DNA of 64,000 bases from JANQOZ01 sp045106555 (GTDB lineage: Bacteria; Pseudomonadota; Gammaproteobacteria; Xanthomonadales; SZUA-38), in the NCBI GenBank assembly GCA_045106555.1, contig JBGCET010000028.1, positions 22,304 through 86,303 of the forward strand, written 5' to 3'. Numbering within the stretch: position 1 is the first letter of the stretch; every line of letters begins with the position of its first letter. This document shows, one piece after another, positions 27,978 through 36,119 of this stretch. Under the pieces are notes generated by a model. That model was not told where the DNA came from, searched no databases, and worked only from the letters and a program-made list of their open reading frames with translations. A program made the translations under genes and the position numbers.

Positions 27978-28412
27978 ATGAGGGATTTCGAACACTCGTT
28001 GCCCATGGAGTTAATGAGAGCCCGCGAGGCCGCCATGGCCCGGTTTCGCCCTATGCTGCGCGACCATGGACTCACCGAACAACAATGGCGAGTCATTCGT
28101 GCCCTGTCCCAATACAACCACATCGACGCCGGCGAGCTGGCCGAGCGCAGTTTTCTTCTCGCGCCAAGTCTCACTCGAATTTTGCAGCACCTGGAAAACG
28201 AAGGGCTAATTCGTCGCAAACAAAACGCCAAAGACAATCGCAAAGCAGTCGTGACGCTCACCGCGAAGGGGCGCCGGAAGTTCGACAAAGTGGCCCCCCA
28301 TTCTGAGACGTTGTACGCGGCAATGGAGAAGGACTTCGGTTCCGACCGCCTGCAAGCGCTTTATGGACTGCTCGCCGATTTCTATAAAACACTGAACCAA
28401 TCCGAGTTTTGA
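27978..28412 (+). CDS. hpaR: MarR-family repressor, HpaR-like
   Basis: The 144-residue protein has the winged-helix MarR fold: LTEQQWRVIRAL, then the recognition region DAGELAERSFLLAPSLTRILQHLE and the wing IRRKQNAKDNRKAVVTLT. This matches HpaR, the repressor of homoprotocatechuate degradation that responds to the aromatic acid. It is divergent from hpaF, with two adjacent palindrome-rich bases stretches, so it likely controls both directions. ATG at 27978 is preferred to TTG at 27975. It is convergent with the PepSY gene. Symbol is by family and context. Confidence 0.88.
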   Translation: MRDFEHSLPMELMRAREAAMARFRPMLRDHGLTEQQWRVIRALSQYNHIDAGELAERSFLLAPSLTRILQHLENEGLIRRKQNAKDNRKAVVTLTAKGRRKFDKVAPHSETLYAAMEKDFGSDRLQALYGLLADFYKTLNQSEF

Positions 28413-28453
28413 TCCGTATCGTTTTCGGCCGATGGGGTTAGCACCACTAAGCT

Positions 28454-29587
28454 TTAAGCTTTGCGCCTTATTTTTCCCTGAAACAGCGGTGCGATCAGTC
28501 GCCTCCAGGCCAGGGACAAGCCAGTCCAAACCATAAACAGACTTATAAGTGACACCAGACCCGCCACGGTTTGTCCGAGTACCCCGTAAACCTCTCCGGT
28601 GTGAAGAAAGCGCACGAAAATCCAGGTTTTGTCCACGCCGGCCTTGTCGGCGAACGCCTGGCGTTTAATCAGCCTGCCGGTGTCGGCCTCAAGCTCGATC
28701 TGCGTTTTGTGCTGAGGTTGTCGACCCGAGCCGGTATTGACGGTGAATGCAATTTTTTCGGGATTGGCGCCCGGAACTTTAAGGGTGACACTGGTCCACT
28801 CTGGGTCAAAGTCTTTGGCCGTGTTTAGCAGCTGTTCCAGGGAAGGCTTTTGGTTCCGCTCAGCAAAATTGGGAGAGGATGGGTCAATGTTGCCTAAAAC
28901 TGCGGGACTGTCAGGTGCCAGCTGCGATAGCAGCTCATCGGCCCAGGAAAACGAAAACACTACGGCAGTGCCAACGACCACAAGCAGTGGGATTGCTGCC
29001 CAAATGCCAAGAACGTGATGCCAGTGGAAATCTCGGGCTTTGCTGGAATGGTAACGCCGTTGAAAAAGTATCCTTGGCTTTATCGCCGACCACCGCAGCA
29101 GCTTGGGTAACCAAAGGTACATACCGGACACGATGAGAAAGGCAAAGGCCAGGTTACTCACACCGGTTACTTGGCGAGCATTTCTGCGCGCGTCGCCCTG
29201 CATGTTCAGCCATCGATGCCAGCTCGTCACAGCGGAGAAGAATGCCCGCATTTCTGCATTGGGTCCGCCCAATGCGACTCCCGCATATTGGTCGATGTAC
29301 AACACAGGCCCTCGTCGACCTGCGCTGGCAATCACCGGCAGATGCCTGGCAGCGGAAAAGACGATTTCCTGCACGGCCAGGCCTTCTTTTCTGGCAATTT
29401 CAATGAGGTCTTCTGGCGCAATCTGAGTATCAGTTTGCGCTGGGGACAGTTGATGATGACGCTCAGCCCAATGAAGAATTTGATGCTCATAGGTCAACAG
29501 GACACCCGTAGCCGACATGACGGCCACCACCAGGCCAATCAGTAAGCCCGTGGACAAATGCAACCAGAAGAAGATTTTTCGAATCAT
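28454..29587 (-). CDS. PepSY-associated TM-helix (iron-regulated type) membrane protein
   Basis: The 377-residue protein has the four-helix layout of PepSY-TM / PiuB-FoxB proteins. FFWLHLSTGLLIGLVVAVM opens helix one, SWHRWLNM and WHHVLGIWAAIPLLVV give the His residues that likely bind heme, and RFLHTGEVYGVLGQ sits before the last helix. Related proteins reduce ferric siderophores at the inner membrane. It follows hpaG by 38 bases in the same direction, so it is probably the last gene of the hpaE-hpaG operon. That is unusual for a homoprotocatechuate cluster. Catechols bind ferric iron, so reduction of catecholate-iron is a possible role; this is inference. Confidence 0.85.
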   Translation of the reverse strand: MIRKIFFWLHLSTGLLIGLVVAVMSATGVLLTYEHQILHWAERHHQLSPAQTDTQIAPEDLIEIARKEGLAVQEIVFSAARHLPVIASAGRRGPVLYIDQYAGVALGGPNAEMRAFFSAVTSWHRWLNMQGDARRNARQVTGVSNLAFAFLIVSGMYLWLPKLLRWSAIKPRILFQRRYHSSKARDFHWHHVLGIWAAIPLLVVVGTAVVFSFSWADELLSQLAPDSPAVLGNIDPSSPNFAERNQKPSLEQLLNTAKDFDPEWTSVTLKVPGANPEKIAFTVNTGSGRQPQHKTQIELEADTGRLIKRQAFADKAGVDKTWIFVRFLHTGEVYGVLGQTVAGLVSLISLFMVWTGLSLAWRRLIAPLFQGKIRRKA

Positions 29588-29625
29588 TGATTAGAACGCT
29601 ACTGCAGCCATTTGGGATACCGGTG

Positions 29626-30474
29626 CTATTCGTCGGCCACCGTGTTGCGCAGCGTACCTATCCCGTTCACTTCAATCTCCACCACGTCGCCTGGCGTGAG
29701 GTATTGGGGAGGGTCCAGTCGGGCGCCAGCGCCGGTTGGCGTACCGGTCACGATAATATCGCCGGGCAGCAGAGTCATAAAGGTAGAGATGTATTCAATT
29801 TCCCGGCGGATAGGGAACATCATTCGTGACAACACGTCATCCTGGCGTGTCTCACCGTTCACCCGGGTTACGATACGGGCGTCGTCGAGCTGTGCTGCAT
29901 CGCTAAACGGCACTAGCCATGGCCCCATCGCTCCCGAACGATCCCAATTCTTACCTTGCGTAACGTTAAATTTTGCGTGGCGAACCCAGTCGCGAATGGT
30001 GCCCTCATTGCAGAGGGTCAAAGCGGCGATATGATCGTAAGCGCTTCTCATGCTGATTCGACGACCGGCTTTTCCGATGACAACGGCGACCTCACCCTCG
30101 TAGTCCAGGGTGTGGTTTTCCGGCGGGCGAATCAATGGTTGGCCATGCCCAGTAAATCCGCTGGCAAAGCGAGGGAACAGCGACATATATTTCGGCTGAT
30201 CACTACCATCTTTGTATTCCGCGTTACGATTGGGGAAGTTCACGCCTACACACAGAATTCGTTTCACGTCAGGCATCACCATCTCGTAGTCAAAATCGGT
30301 GTGAGTGACGCTGCGCCCTTGTGCGGCCTGCTCCAGCTCGGACAACCCGCCAGCGGCTATCGCATCGTATAACGTAGGCCACTGGGGAAACTCTGAACAA
30401 AGACTGACCATGCCATGCTCGGTGGCGGCACCGTAGTACGTTTTGTTAGCCGCACTGTAAGTTGAAAACTTCAT
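29626..30474 (-). CDS. hpaG: Fumarylacetoacetate hydrolase-fold decarboxylase/isomerase
   Basis: The 282-residue protein is one FAH domain. The metal-binding Glu residues are in LDYEGEVAVVIG and the cluster also has ILCVGVNFPNR, ALTLCNEGTIRDWVR and IIVTGTPTGAG. In E. coli, HpaG is a 429-residue fusion of two FAH domains that decarboxylates 5-oxopent-3-ene-1,2,5-tricarboxylate and isomerises the product. Only one single-domain copy is here, so either it does both steps or the isomerase is elsewhere. It follows hpaE by 21 bases in the same direction. Start ATG at 30474 fits the family N-terminus. Confidence 0.87.
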   Translation of the reverse strand: MKFSTYSAANKTYYGAATEHGMVSLCSEFPQWPTLYDAIAAGGLSELEQAAQGRSVTHTDFDYEMVMPDVKRILCVGVNFPNRNAEYKDGSDQPKYMSLFPRFASGFTGHGQPLIRPPENHTLDYEGEVAVVIGKAGRRISMRSAYDHIAALTLCNEGTIRDWVRHAKFNVTQGKNWDRSGAMGPWLVPFSDAAQLDDARIVTRVNGETRQDDVLSRMMFPIRREIEYISTFMTLLPGDIIVTGTPTGAGARLDPPQYLTPGDVVEIEVNGIGTLRNTVADE

Positions 30475-30495
30475 CGCGCTGGCGTCGATTGGTCT

Positions 30496-32004
30496 TCAGG
30501 CGCCCAGGCGCATGATTGAGTGTTCACCAACAGCAAATCCCACATGCTTTTGTTCCATATAAAAATCAAACGACCAGTCACCGCCGTCCCGGCCAATGCC
30601 TGAGGCCTTAACGCCGCCAAAGGGCGTTGGCAGATGGCGTACGTTCTCGGAGTTTACCCAAATCATCCCAGCTTCCAGTTTATCGGTAAACCGCAGCGCG
30701 CGGGTCAGGTCATTGGTCCACACGTAGGCGGCGAGTCCGTATTGAGTATCGTTGGCAATCTCCAATGCCTGGGCCTCGGTGCTGAACGCTATGGAGGTCA
30801 ACACGGGACCAAAGATCTCTTCCTGAGCAATGCGCATGGAATTGTCAGCCTCGGTGAATAGCGTCGGCCGGACAAAGTAACCCTCGTCCCCTACCGTCAC
30901 GCCACCCGCTGCGATGTGGGCTCCCTCTTGTGTGGCGATCTCAAAGTAGGAGGTCACCTTTTTATAGTGCGCCTCGGTCACCAGTGGGCCAATTTCGGTC
31001 GCCGGATCCAATGGGTGGCCAACCGTAATTTTGTTGATTCGCTCAATCAGCCTGGCTTCAAATTCGTCTTTAATGGTGTCTTGCACCAGTAAACGAGACG
31101 AGGAGGTACAGCGTTCCCCGTTAATCGAAAAAATCATGAACAGCACGGCATCCAAGGCTTGTTCAAGATTGGCATCGTCAAACACAACCACTGGATTTTT
31201 GCCGCCCAATTCCAGGTGCATGCGCTTCAAGGTATCGGCGCCCTGTTTGGTAATCAGTGAACCCGTCCGGCTCTCTCCAACAAACGCAATGGCTTTAATG
31301 GCCGGATGTTCGGTCAACCGCTTGCCGGCATCATGGCCATAGCCATTAACCGTGTTCAATACGCCGGGGGGCAATCCCGCATCCTCTGCAATTTCTACCA
31401 GCAGCCGTGCCGTTAGCGGGGAGTCTTCCGCAGGTTTGTGTACCACGGTACAACCGGCGGCTAATGCCGGCGCAATCTTCCAGGTAGAGAGCATGAACGG
31501 CGTGTTCCAGGGCGTAATGACCCCAACAGGTCCAATGGGGGTGCGGGTAGTAATATTCATCAGGCTGGGAGACTTAAGATGCTGACCATCACGAGCTGCC
31601 GTCACCTGATCGGCAAAATAGCGAAAGTTCTGCGCTCCGCGGACCGCGGCCTTGGACATGAAACGAATGGTTTGACCCGTATCCCAACATTCGCAAAGGG
31701 CAATTTCCTCGGCTCGGGCTTCGATAGCCTCAGCCACGTTGATGAGTATTGTCTTTCGCTCAAGGGCGGGCATGTCTCGCCATGCAGGAAACGCCGCAGA
31801 GGCGGCTACTGCAGCGGTGTCTATGTCAGCCTCAGTGCTCCGGCTGACCTGACAAATCAGTGATTTATCTACCGGCGATTTTAGGTCAAAGGTCCCGCCA
31901 GAGCCCATGTGGTCCTGGCCTGCGATACGATTGTGCAATCCAGTGTTCTGGAAGCGCAACAAATAGCGCTCCAGTTTCTGTCGATTTTCTTCAAGTACGC
32001 TCAT
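30496..32004 (-). CDS. hpaE: 5-carboxymethyl-2-hydroxymuconate semialdehyde dehydrogenase
   Basis: The 502-residue ALDH has the full set of catalytic residues: VITPWNTPFML, Glu in LELGGKNP, Cys in INGERCTSSSRLLVQ and EEIFGPVLTSIAF. The wording of the C-terminal region (FGGVKASGIGRDGGDWSFDFY) and the context match HpaE, which oxidises the semialdehyde made by ring cleavage. It begins the run hpaE-hpaG-PepSY. Start ATG at 32004. A TTAACGTGTTAA near-palindrome lies 57 bases before it. It is longer than typical cytosolic ALDH by about ten N-terminal residues, as in HpaE. Confidence 0.93.
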   Translation of the reverse strand: MSVLEENRQKLERYLLRFQNTGLHNRIAGQDHMGSGGTFDLKSPVDKSLICQVSRSTEADIDTAAVAASAAFPAWRDMPALERKTILINVAEAIEARAEEIALCECWDTGQTIRFMSKAAVRGAQNFRYFADQVTAARDGQHLKSPSLMNITTRTPIGPVGVITPWNTPFMLSTWKIAPALAAGCTVVHKPAEDSPLTARLLVEIAEDAGLPPGVLNTVNGYGHDAGKRLTEHPAIKAIAFVGESRTGSLITKQGADTLKRMHLELGGKNPVVVFDDANLEQALDAVLFMIFSINGERCTSSSRLLVQDTIKDEFEARLIERINKITVGHPLDPATEIGPLVTEAHYKKVTSYFEIATQEGAHIAAGGVTVGDEGYFVRPTLFTEADNSMRIAQEEIFGPVLTSIAFSTEAQALEIANDTQYGLAAYVWTNDLTRALRFTDKLEAGMIWVNSENVRHLPTPFGGVKASGIGRDGGDWSFDFYMEQKHVGFAVGEHSIMRLGA

Positions 32005-32060
32005 GGCGCCCCCACAAAAGCCTTGCTATGACTGCGCCTGCCGCTAACGCCGCCATATAA

Positions 32061-32072
32061 TTAACGTGTTAA
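32061..32072. promoter_or_regulatory. Near-palindrome TTAACGTGTTAA, putative HpaR operator
   Basis: This differs by one base from the perfect palindrome before hpaF. Read on the hpaE strand it is TTAACACGTTAATTATAT, sharing 16 of 18 positions with the hpaF site, including the flank on one side. It is 57-68 bases before the hpaE start, inside the 142-base gap behind the kinase gene. This suggests one repressor controls both operons. Confidence 0.65.
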
Positions 32073-32146
32073 ATACTACGGAAAAGCCGATTACGCTGTC
32101 AACACAGATCAATAGAGGACAAAGGGCCCGGCAGGTCGAACGAATA

Positions 32147-33136
32147 TCAGGTTGTCTGATCGTATTGATCCAGGGTTCTATTGCACAGATCGATTAACGT
32201 CGGCGTTAGCTCCTGGGCCGTTGCCGAATCCGGACGGTCATGAACCCAGCCAAGATAAGTTAACGCTCGCGCCGCCATGAAGGAGGGCAGCTGCGCCACA
32301 TCATCGTCTGACAACCGACGCCTGGTTCGATAGCCTTCAATCAAAGCCAGTTTTGCGACCTCGTAGTAGGGTTCGTCCTGAATAAAGTAGAGCGCGGTGG
32401 CCAGTTCAAACATGTGCCAGCCGTACCCAGCGTCATCAAAATCGATGACCTGCACTTTGTCCCCATCAACCAGGAAGTTCTCTGGAGAAAAATCGGCGTG
32501 AATCAGGCTGAAATTCTCGCTAGTCTGGCCGAAACTGGACAGATCATCACGCAATCGCTCCCGCACATAGACAATCCGCTGCTTTTGCTGTGGGGTCAAT
32601 GCCGCCAGCTCCCAGAAACGCCCCCAGAAGGGTTGACTGCCAAGGAGCCCATCCAGGTCCCAGCTGTGGCGTTCGAAGTCGGCGGGAATTTCCCACTGGG
32701 TAGCTTGGTCGTGGATCTGTGCGGCCACTCGCCCCATCGTTTGATACACGCTGCGGATGTCTGGGCCATCGGTATCCATCCCGCTTTCCACACTTCCCAA
32801 CTGGTGGCCCTCGATCCAGACCATCAAATCCACCTGACGGTCGTCCGCCAAGCGGTCGGTTGAAACCACCGCAAAATCGTTACCCTGCTCGGTGGGCACA
32901 GCCTGAGGCACGCTGATTCCTGCCTTTGCCAGCGCACGAATCCACCGATGTTCCGACGTCAATGAACGGTTGGTGTGATATCCCAGGCGATGGACCCGCA
33001 GCGCGAATTGCTGGTGATTATCAGAAAAAGCGTAAACGCTGTTCTCTCGCTCCTTTATCAGACGTAAATTGCCTTTGAGCCCCCAATGGGCGAGCGAGTG
33101 ATAGGCAAGGTCAAGAAGCGCTTCACTGTTTGTCAT
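32147..33136 (-). CDS. APH-fold small-molecule kinase (hydroxylysine kinase-like)
   Basis: The 329-residue protein is an aminoglycoside-phosphotransferase/choline-kinase fold enzyme. It has the catalytic loop LIHADFSPENFL (Asp base, Asn metal ligand) and VIDFDDAGYGW (the DFD metal motif). The N-terminal lobe has FALRVHRLGY with the Lys/Arg region. Its closest described analogue is AGPHD1/hydroxylysine kinase, which works with a PLP phospho-lyase. Here it overlaps the class III PLP gene by 14 bases and lies 142 bases upstream of hpaE. It could phosphorylate the hydroxyl of an amino alcohol; the exact substrate is inferred only. Homoserine kinase II is an alternative family. Confidence 0.85.
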   Translation of the reverse strand: MTNSEALLDLAYHSLAHWGLKGNLRLIKERENSVYAFSDNHQQFALRVHRLGYHTNRSLTSEHRWIRALAKAGISVPQAVPTEQGNDFAVVSTDRLADDRQVDLMVWIEGHQLGSVESGMDTDGPDIRSVYQTMGRVAAQIHDQATQWEIPADFERHSWDLDGLLGSQPFWGRFWELAALTPQQKQRIVYVRERLRDDLSSFGQTSENFSLIHADFSPENFLVDGDKVQVIDFDDAGYGWHMFELATALYFIQDEPYYEVAKLALIEGYRTRRRLSDDDVAQLPSFMAARALTYLGWVHDRPDSATAQELTPTLIDLCNRTLDQYDQTT

Positions 33137-34424
33137 TGCGGGAAACCTTCGTCAGTGCCGTTTCCAGCGTACTGAGCAATTGATCAGCGTTGTCATGGGA
33201 AAAACACAGAGGTGGGCGCATTTTTAGTATGTTGTCCCCCAATCCGATGCGGCTGATCAAAACGCCCTGGCGTTTCATTTCATTAACAATCCATTGGGCC
33301 GGCTCGGCGGCAGGCTTTTTGGTTTCGCGATCCTCAACCAGGTCTACAGCAAAGAACAGGCCCTGATTTCTTACCTCGCCGATCAACTCAAATTGATCTG
33401 CCAGACGATCAAGACCGGCCCGCACATAGCCTCCTACGTTGCGCGCATTATCCACAAGGCTCTCCTCATCAATAACCTCAAGCACCGCCAAACCGGCAGC
33501 ACAGGAAACGGGGTTTCCGCCAAAGGTATTGAAGTACATGGAGTGATCGCGAAACCCGTTACCAAGTTCAGGTCGACAAATCGCGCCAGCCAGCGGATGG
33601 CCGTTGCCCATGGGTTTGCCCAACACCAAAATATCCGGCGACACTGCGGAAATTTCATGCCCCCAGAAATGGCCGGTTCGACCAAACGCCGACTGCACTT
33701 CATCAAAAATCACTACACCACCGGCCGTCCGCACCACATCAGACACTCGCTGCAAGTAGCCGTCCGGAACATCGGGTAAGCCCTCATTGGCAAAAATCGG
33801 GCACACCAGTAATCCAGCGAACCCCACCCCTTCCTGCTGGAATTCAGCGATCGCCTGTTCCACCTGCTGCACGTAGGCATCCACCAGGGCCTGGCCGTGC
33901 AAATTGCCGTGTCGACGATAGCTGTCGGGGAAACTCACGCTCTTCACGTTCGGCCCCAAGGGCTTACCGTCGTTGAACTGTGTAGCAAGGGCGTACACCG
34001 CCTCGCTGTTACCGTGATACGTCGCATTGGTGCAAATAATGCCGGCAGCCTGGGTGTAATCCCGCGCCATGCGCAGAGCCAGTTCGTTGGCTTCTGTCCC
34101 CGAACAGGTTAGAAACACCATGGACAACGTTGGGTCCAGACGGCCGGTGAGTTTCTCACCATAATTCAGGATCGTTTCATGAAGATAGCGGGTATGGACA
34201 TTGAGCGCCTGAGCCTGCCGACAAATGGCCTCGACCACCTTTGGGTGGCAATGCCCCACATTCGGTACGTTGTTATACACATCCAGGTAGCGCCTCCCAT
34301 CAGCATCAACCAGCCAAACCCCCTCGCCTTTCACCATATGCAGGGGCTGGTCATAGAAAAGCGGAGCCTTCGGTCCTAACAACGCGTCCCTGCGGCTGAT
34401 GAGATTTTGGGTTGTTTGATCCAT
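33123..34424 (-). CDS. Class III PLP enzyme, phospho-lyase type (AGXT2L-like)
   Basis: The 433-residue protein is an AGXT2-like class III PLP enzyme. Motifs include YNNVPNVGHCHPKVVEA, HTRYLHETI, the PLP-phosphate region CSGTEANELALRMAR, TYHGNSEAVY, VVIFDEVQSAFGRTG with the PLP Asp, and the lysine of GKPMGNGHPL. Members of this branch are not all transaminases: AGXT2L1/L2 release phosphate and ammonia from phosphoethanolamine or phosphohydroxylysine. Overlap of 14 bases with a small-molecule kinase, the same pairing as in hydroxylysine and ethanolamine breakdown, supports the phospho-lyase role. A plain omega-aminotransferase is the alternative. The start ATG has AGGTCA. An inverted repeat lies 34 bases before it. 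Confidence 0.87.
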   Translation of the reverse strand: MDQTTQNLISRRDALLGPKAPLFYDQPLHMVKGEGVWLVDADGRRYLDVYNNVPNVGHCHPKVVEAICRQAQALNVHTRYLHETILNYGEKLTGRLDPTLSMVFLTCSGTEANELALRMARDYTQAAGIICTNATYHGNSEAVYALATQFNDGKPLGPNVKSVSFPDSYRRHGNLHGQALVDAYVQQVEQAIAEFQQEGVGFAGLLVCPIFANEGLPDVPDGYLQRVSDVVRTAGGVVIFDEVQSAFGRTGHFWGHEISAVSPDILVLGKPMGNGHPLAGAICRPELGNGFRDHSMYFNTFGGNPVSCAAGLAVLEVIDEESLVDNARNVGGYVRAGLDRLADQFELIGEVRNQGLFFAVDLVEDRETKKPAAEPAQWIVNEMKRQGVLISRIGLGDNILKMRPPLCFSHDNADQLLSTLETALTKVSRNDKQ

Positions 34425-34457
34425 TTGACCTGGGTCCAGTGTTACCTGAGCGATATG

Positions 34458-34473
34458 ACGTAAATTGTTACGT
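34458..34473. promoter_or_regulatory. Inverted repeat ACGTAA-N4-TTACGT before the PLP gene
   Basis: A perfect 6-4-6 inverted repeat, extendable to eight bases per arm with one mismatch, lies 34-49 bases before the start codon of the PLP enzyme. That distance fits a promoter-proximal operator. It contains CGTTAA, which also occurs in the hpaF and hpaE sites, but otherwise differs, so it may bind another regulator. Inference from sequence only. Confidence 0.5.
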
Positions 34474-34604
34474 TAACCCGTATTCCAGCGCCGCGCCAAA
34501 CGGAACGCTAAACACGTTGGTTTGGGTGAGTTAGCAGGATTTGCAGGTGACAGCGATGGAGAACGCGTTAGACTCTCAAACTCTCTTAACAGGAGTCGCC
34601 AGTC

Positions 34605-35399
34605 ATGCACCGTAATTCACCAAACATGCCAATTCACGCTCGCCTGGCCTTGGCCTTTTGCATGGCGATCTTTTGCTCTCTTACCCTACCGGCCCTGGCC
34701 GACTCGCATTCCGCAAGCCATAGTGGAAAGCCGACAGTGCTCATTACCGGCGCGAACCGCGGCCTTGGGCTTGAGTTCGCTCGCCAATACGTCGCTGCGG
34801 GATGGGCAGTGATCGCCACGGCTCGCAACCCGGCAACGGCAACCGAGCTTAGCGCCCTTGACGTAAAGGTGCTTCCTCTTGACGTCACTCAGCGCGACAG
34901 CATTGCCAGTCTGGCCAGCGCCCTTAACGGCCGCGGCATCGATATGTTGATCAACAATGCCGGCATATTTCCCAGGGTTAATACCCTTTCGGAAATTGAC
35001 GCGAACGATTACGAACGCACCCTAATGGTGAATACCTTGGGCCCGGCCCTAGTCACTCAGGCCCTGCTGGAAAACCTGCGCAAAGGGGAGAACAAGCGCA
35101 TCATCAATATTACCAGTCAGCTGGCCAGCATTGAGAACAACGGCGGCCGGTTTTACGGCTATCGGGAGAGCAAGGCAGCGCTCAATATGTTCACCAAAAC
35201 ACTCGGTGCTGAGCTTGGGCCAGAGGGGTTTATCGCCTTGGCAATTCATCCTGGCTGGGTCCGTACCGACATGGGTGGACCCTCAGCCAATCTGTCACCT
35301 GAGGAGTCAGTAACCGGAATGCGTGCGGTGATAGACAACGTGACGGCAGAACATAACGGCACCTATCACGACTACAACGGTAACCAGGTGCCATGGTAA
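34605..35399 (+). CDS. Short-chain dehydrogenase with an N-terminal signal peptide
   Basis: The 264-residue SDR has the cofactor motif TGANRGLG, the NNAG motif (LINNAGIF), the active-site Ser (INITSQLAS) and the YRESK catalytic pair, then HPGWVRTDMGG. It is a classical enzyme with specificity unknown; the TGANRGLG form often uses NADPH. Unusually, it is preceded by a typical signal peptide: hydrophobic core about 13-31, cleavage after ALA near residue 34. This would send an NAD(P)-dependent enzyme to the periplasm. ATG at 34605 has AGGAG eight bases upstream, and no other good start exists downstream that removes the signal while keeping a site. It is divergent from the PLP gene. Confidence 0.87.
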   Translation: MHRNSPNMPIHARLALAFCMAIFCSLTLPALADSHSASHSGKPTVLITGANRGLGLEFARQYVAAGWAVIATARNPATATELSALDVKVLPLDVTQRDSIASLASALNGRGIDMLINNAGIFPRVNTLSEIDANDYERTLMVNTLGPALVTQALLENLRKGENKRIINITSQLASIENNGGRFYGYRESKAALNMFTKTLGAELGPEGFIALAIHPGWVRTDMGGPSANLSPEESVTGMRAVIDNVTAEHNGTYHDYNGNQVPW

Positions 35400-35428
35400 G
35401 GCAGCACTGACAACAAGACCGCGAGAGT

Positions 35429-35866
35429 TTACGGTGCTCGGAACCTTCCGAGCACCAGCCCACTGACCCCGCCGCCAGCCCCAACTAACGCTGCAGTGAT
35501 TAGGGGATCAAGCAGCGTCGCCTTCATGGTCCACAAGTTTGAGGTGCCGTACTGGGCAAAATCTACCCCTGTCGCCATTAGGAAACCAAACACAACGCCG
35601 GTCCAGGCGCCGCCCAGAAAAGACAACGCACCACGCCAGGACACCACCAGAGACACCAATACGCCGAACCCTACTTGGCCCACAACGATCCACAAAATCT
35701 GCGGCGTTGCCCGCATCACTCCCGGCAAGACAATTGCGCCCTCCTTGAACAAACTGGCGAAGAGAACCCCATACAGCAAGAACCCCAACATCATCATCGT
35801 TATTGACGACGCAACCGTAGATATGACGAGCGCGCTCAACGAACTGTTGCGCGACTTTTCACTCAT
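35429..35866 (-). CDS. Small four-helix membrane protein, unknown
   Basis: The 145-residue protein has four predicted membrane helices: MMMLGFLLYGVLFASL (about 24-40), QILWIVVGQVGFGVLVSLVV, FLGGAWTGVVFGFLMATGVDF, and ITAALVGAGGGVSGLVLG at the C-terminus. The Gly-rich last helix is like glycine-zipper proteins. GAGGAAGT precedes the ATG. I do not recognise a named family and infer nothing on its role. It is convergent with the exported SDR. Confidence 0.75.
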   Translation of the reverse strand: MSEKSRNSSLSALVISTVASSITMMMLGFLLYGVLFASLFKEGAIVLPGVMRATPQILWIVVGQVGFGVLVSLVVSWRGALSFLGGAWTGVVFGFLMATGVDFAQYGTSNLWTMKATLLDPLITAALVGAGGGVSGLVLGRFRAP

Positions 35867-36119
35867 AACACTTCCTCGCTAGGTGATTGAACCTTGCCAC
35901 CTGACTAACCCTTATTGTGTTGATTCAGTGAAACTCGATACAAGCAATACTGGATAACTCGGCACCGCTTAACCGCTGCGCCAGAAGCAATGTCGCCATC
36001 AGCTTATTTCACATGGCCCCAATGGCCAATCAATCGACAATGGAACTCAATGAACGCACATTCGTTACTCCATTGTTGCATATCCGGCAATCCAAACGCC
36101 GGGCTGTAGCCATGCACGG

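Noticed and set aside
32147..33136. Aminoglycoside resistance kinase
   Set aside because: It shares the fold only; its overlap with a PLP enzyme and its place in a catabolic cluster speak for a metabolic kinase.
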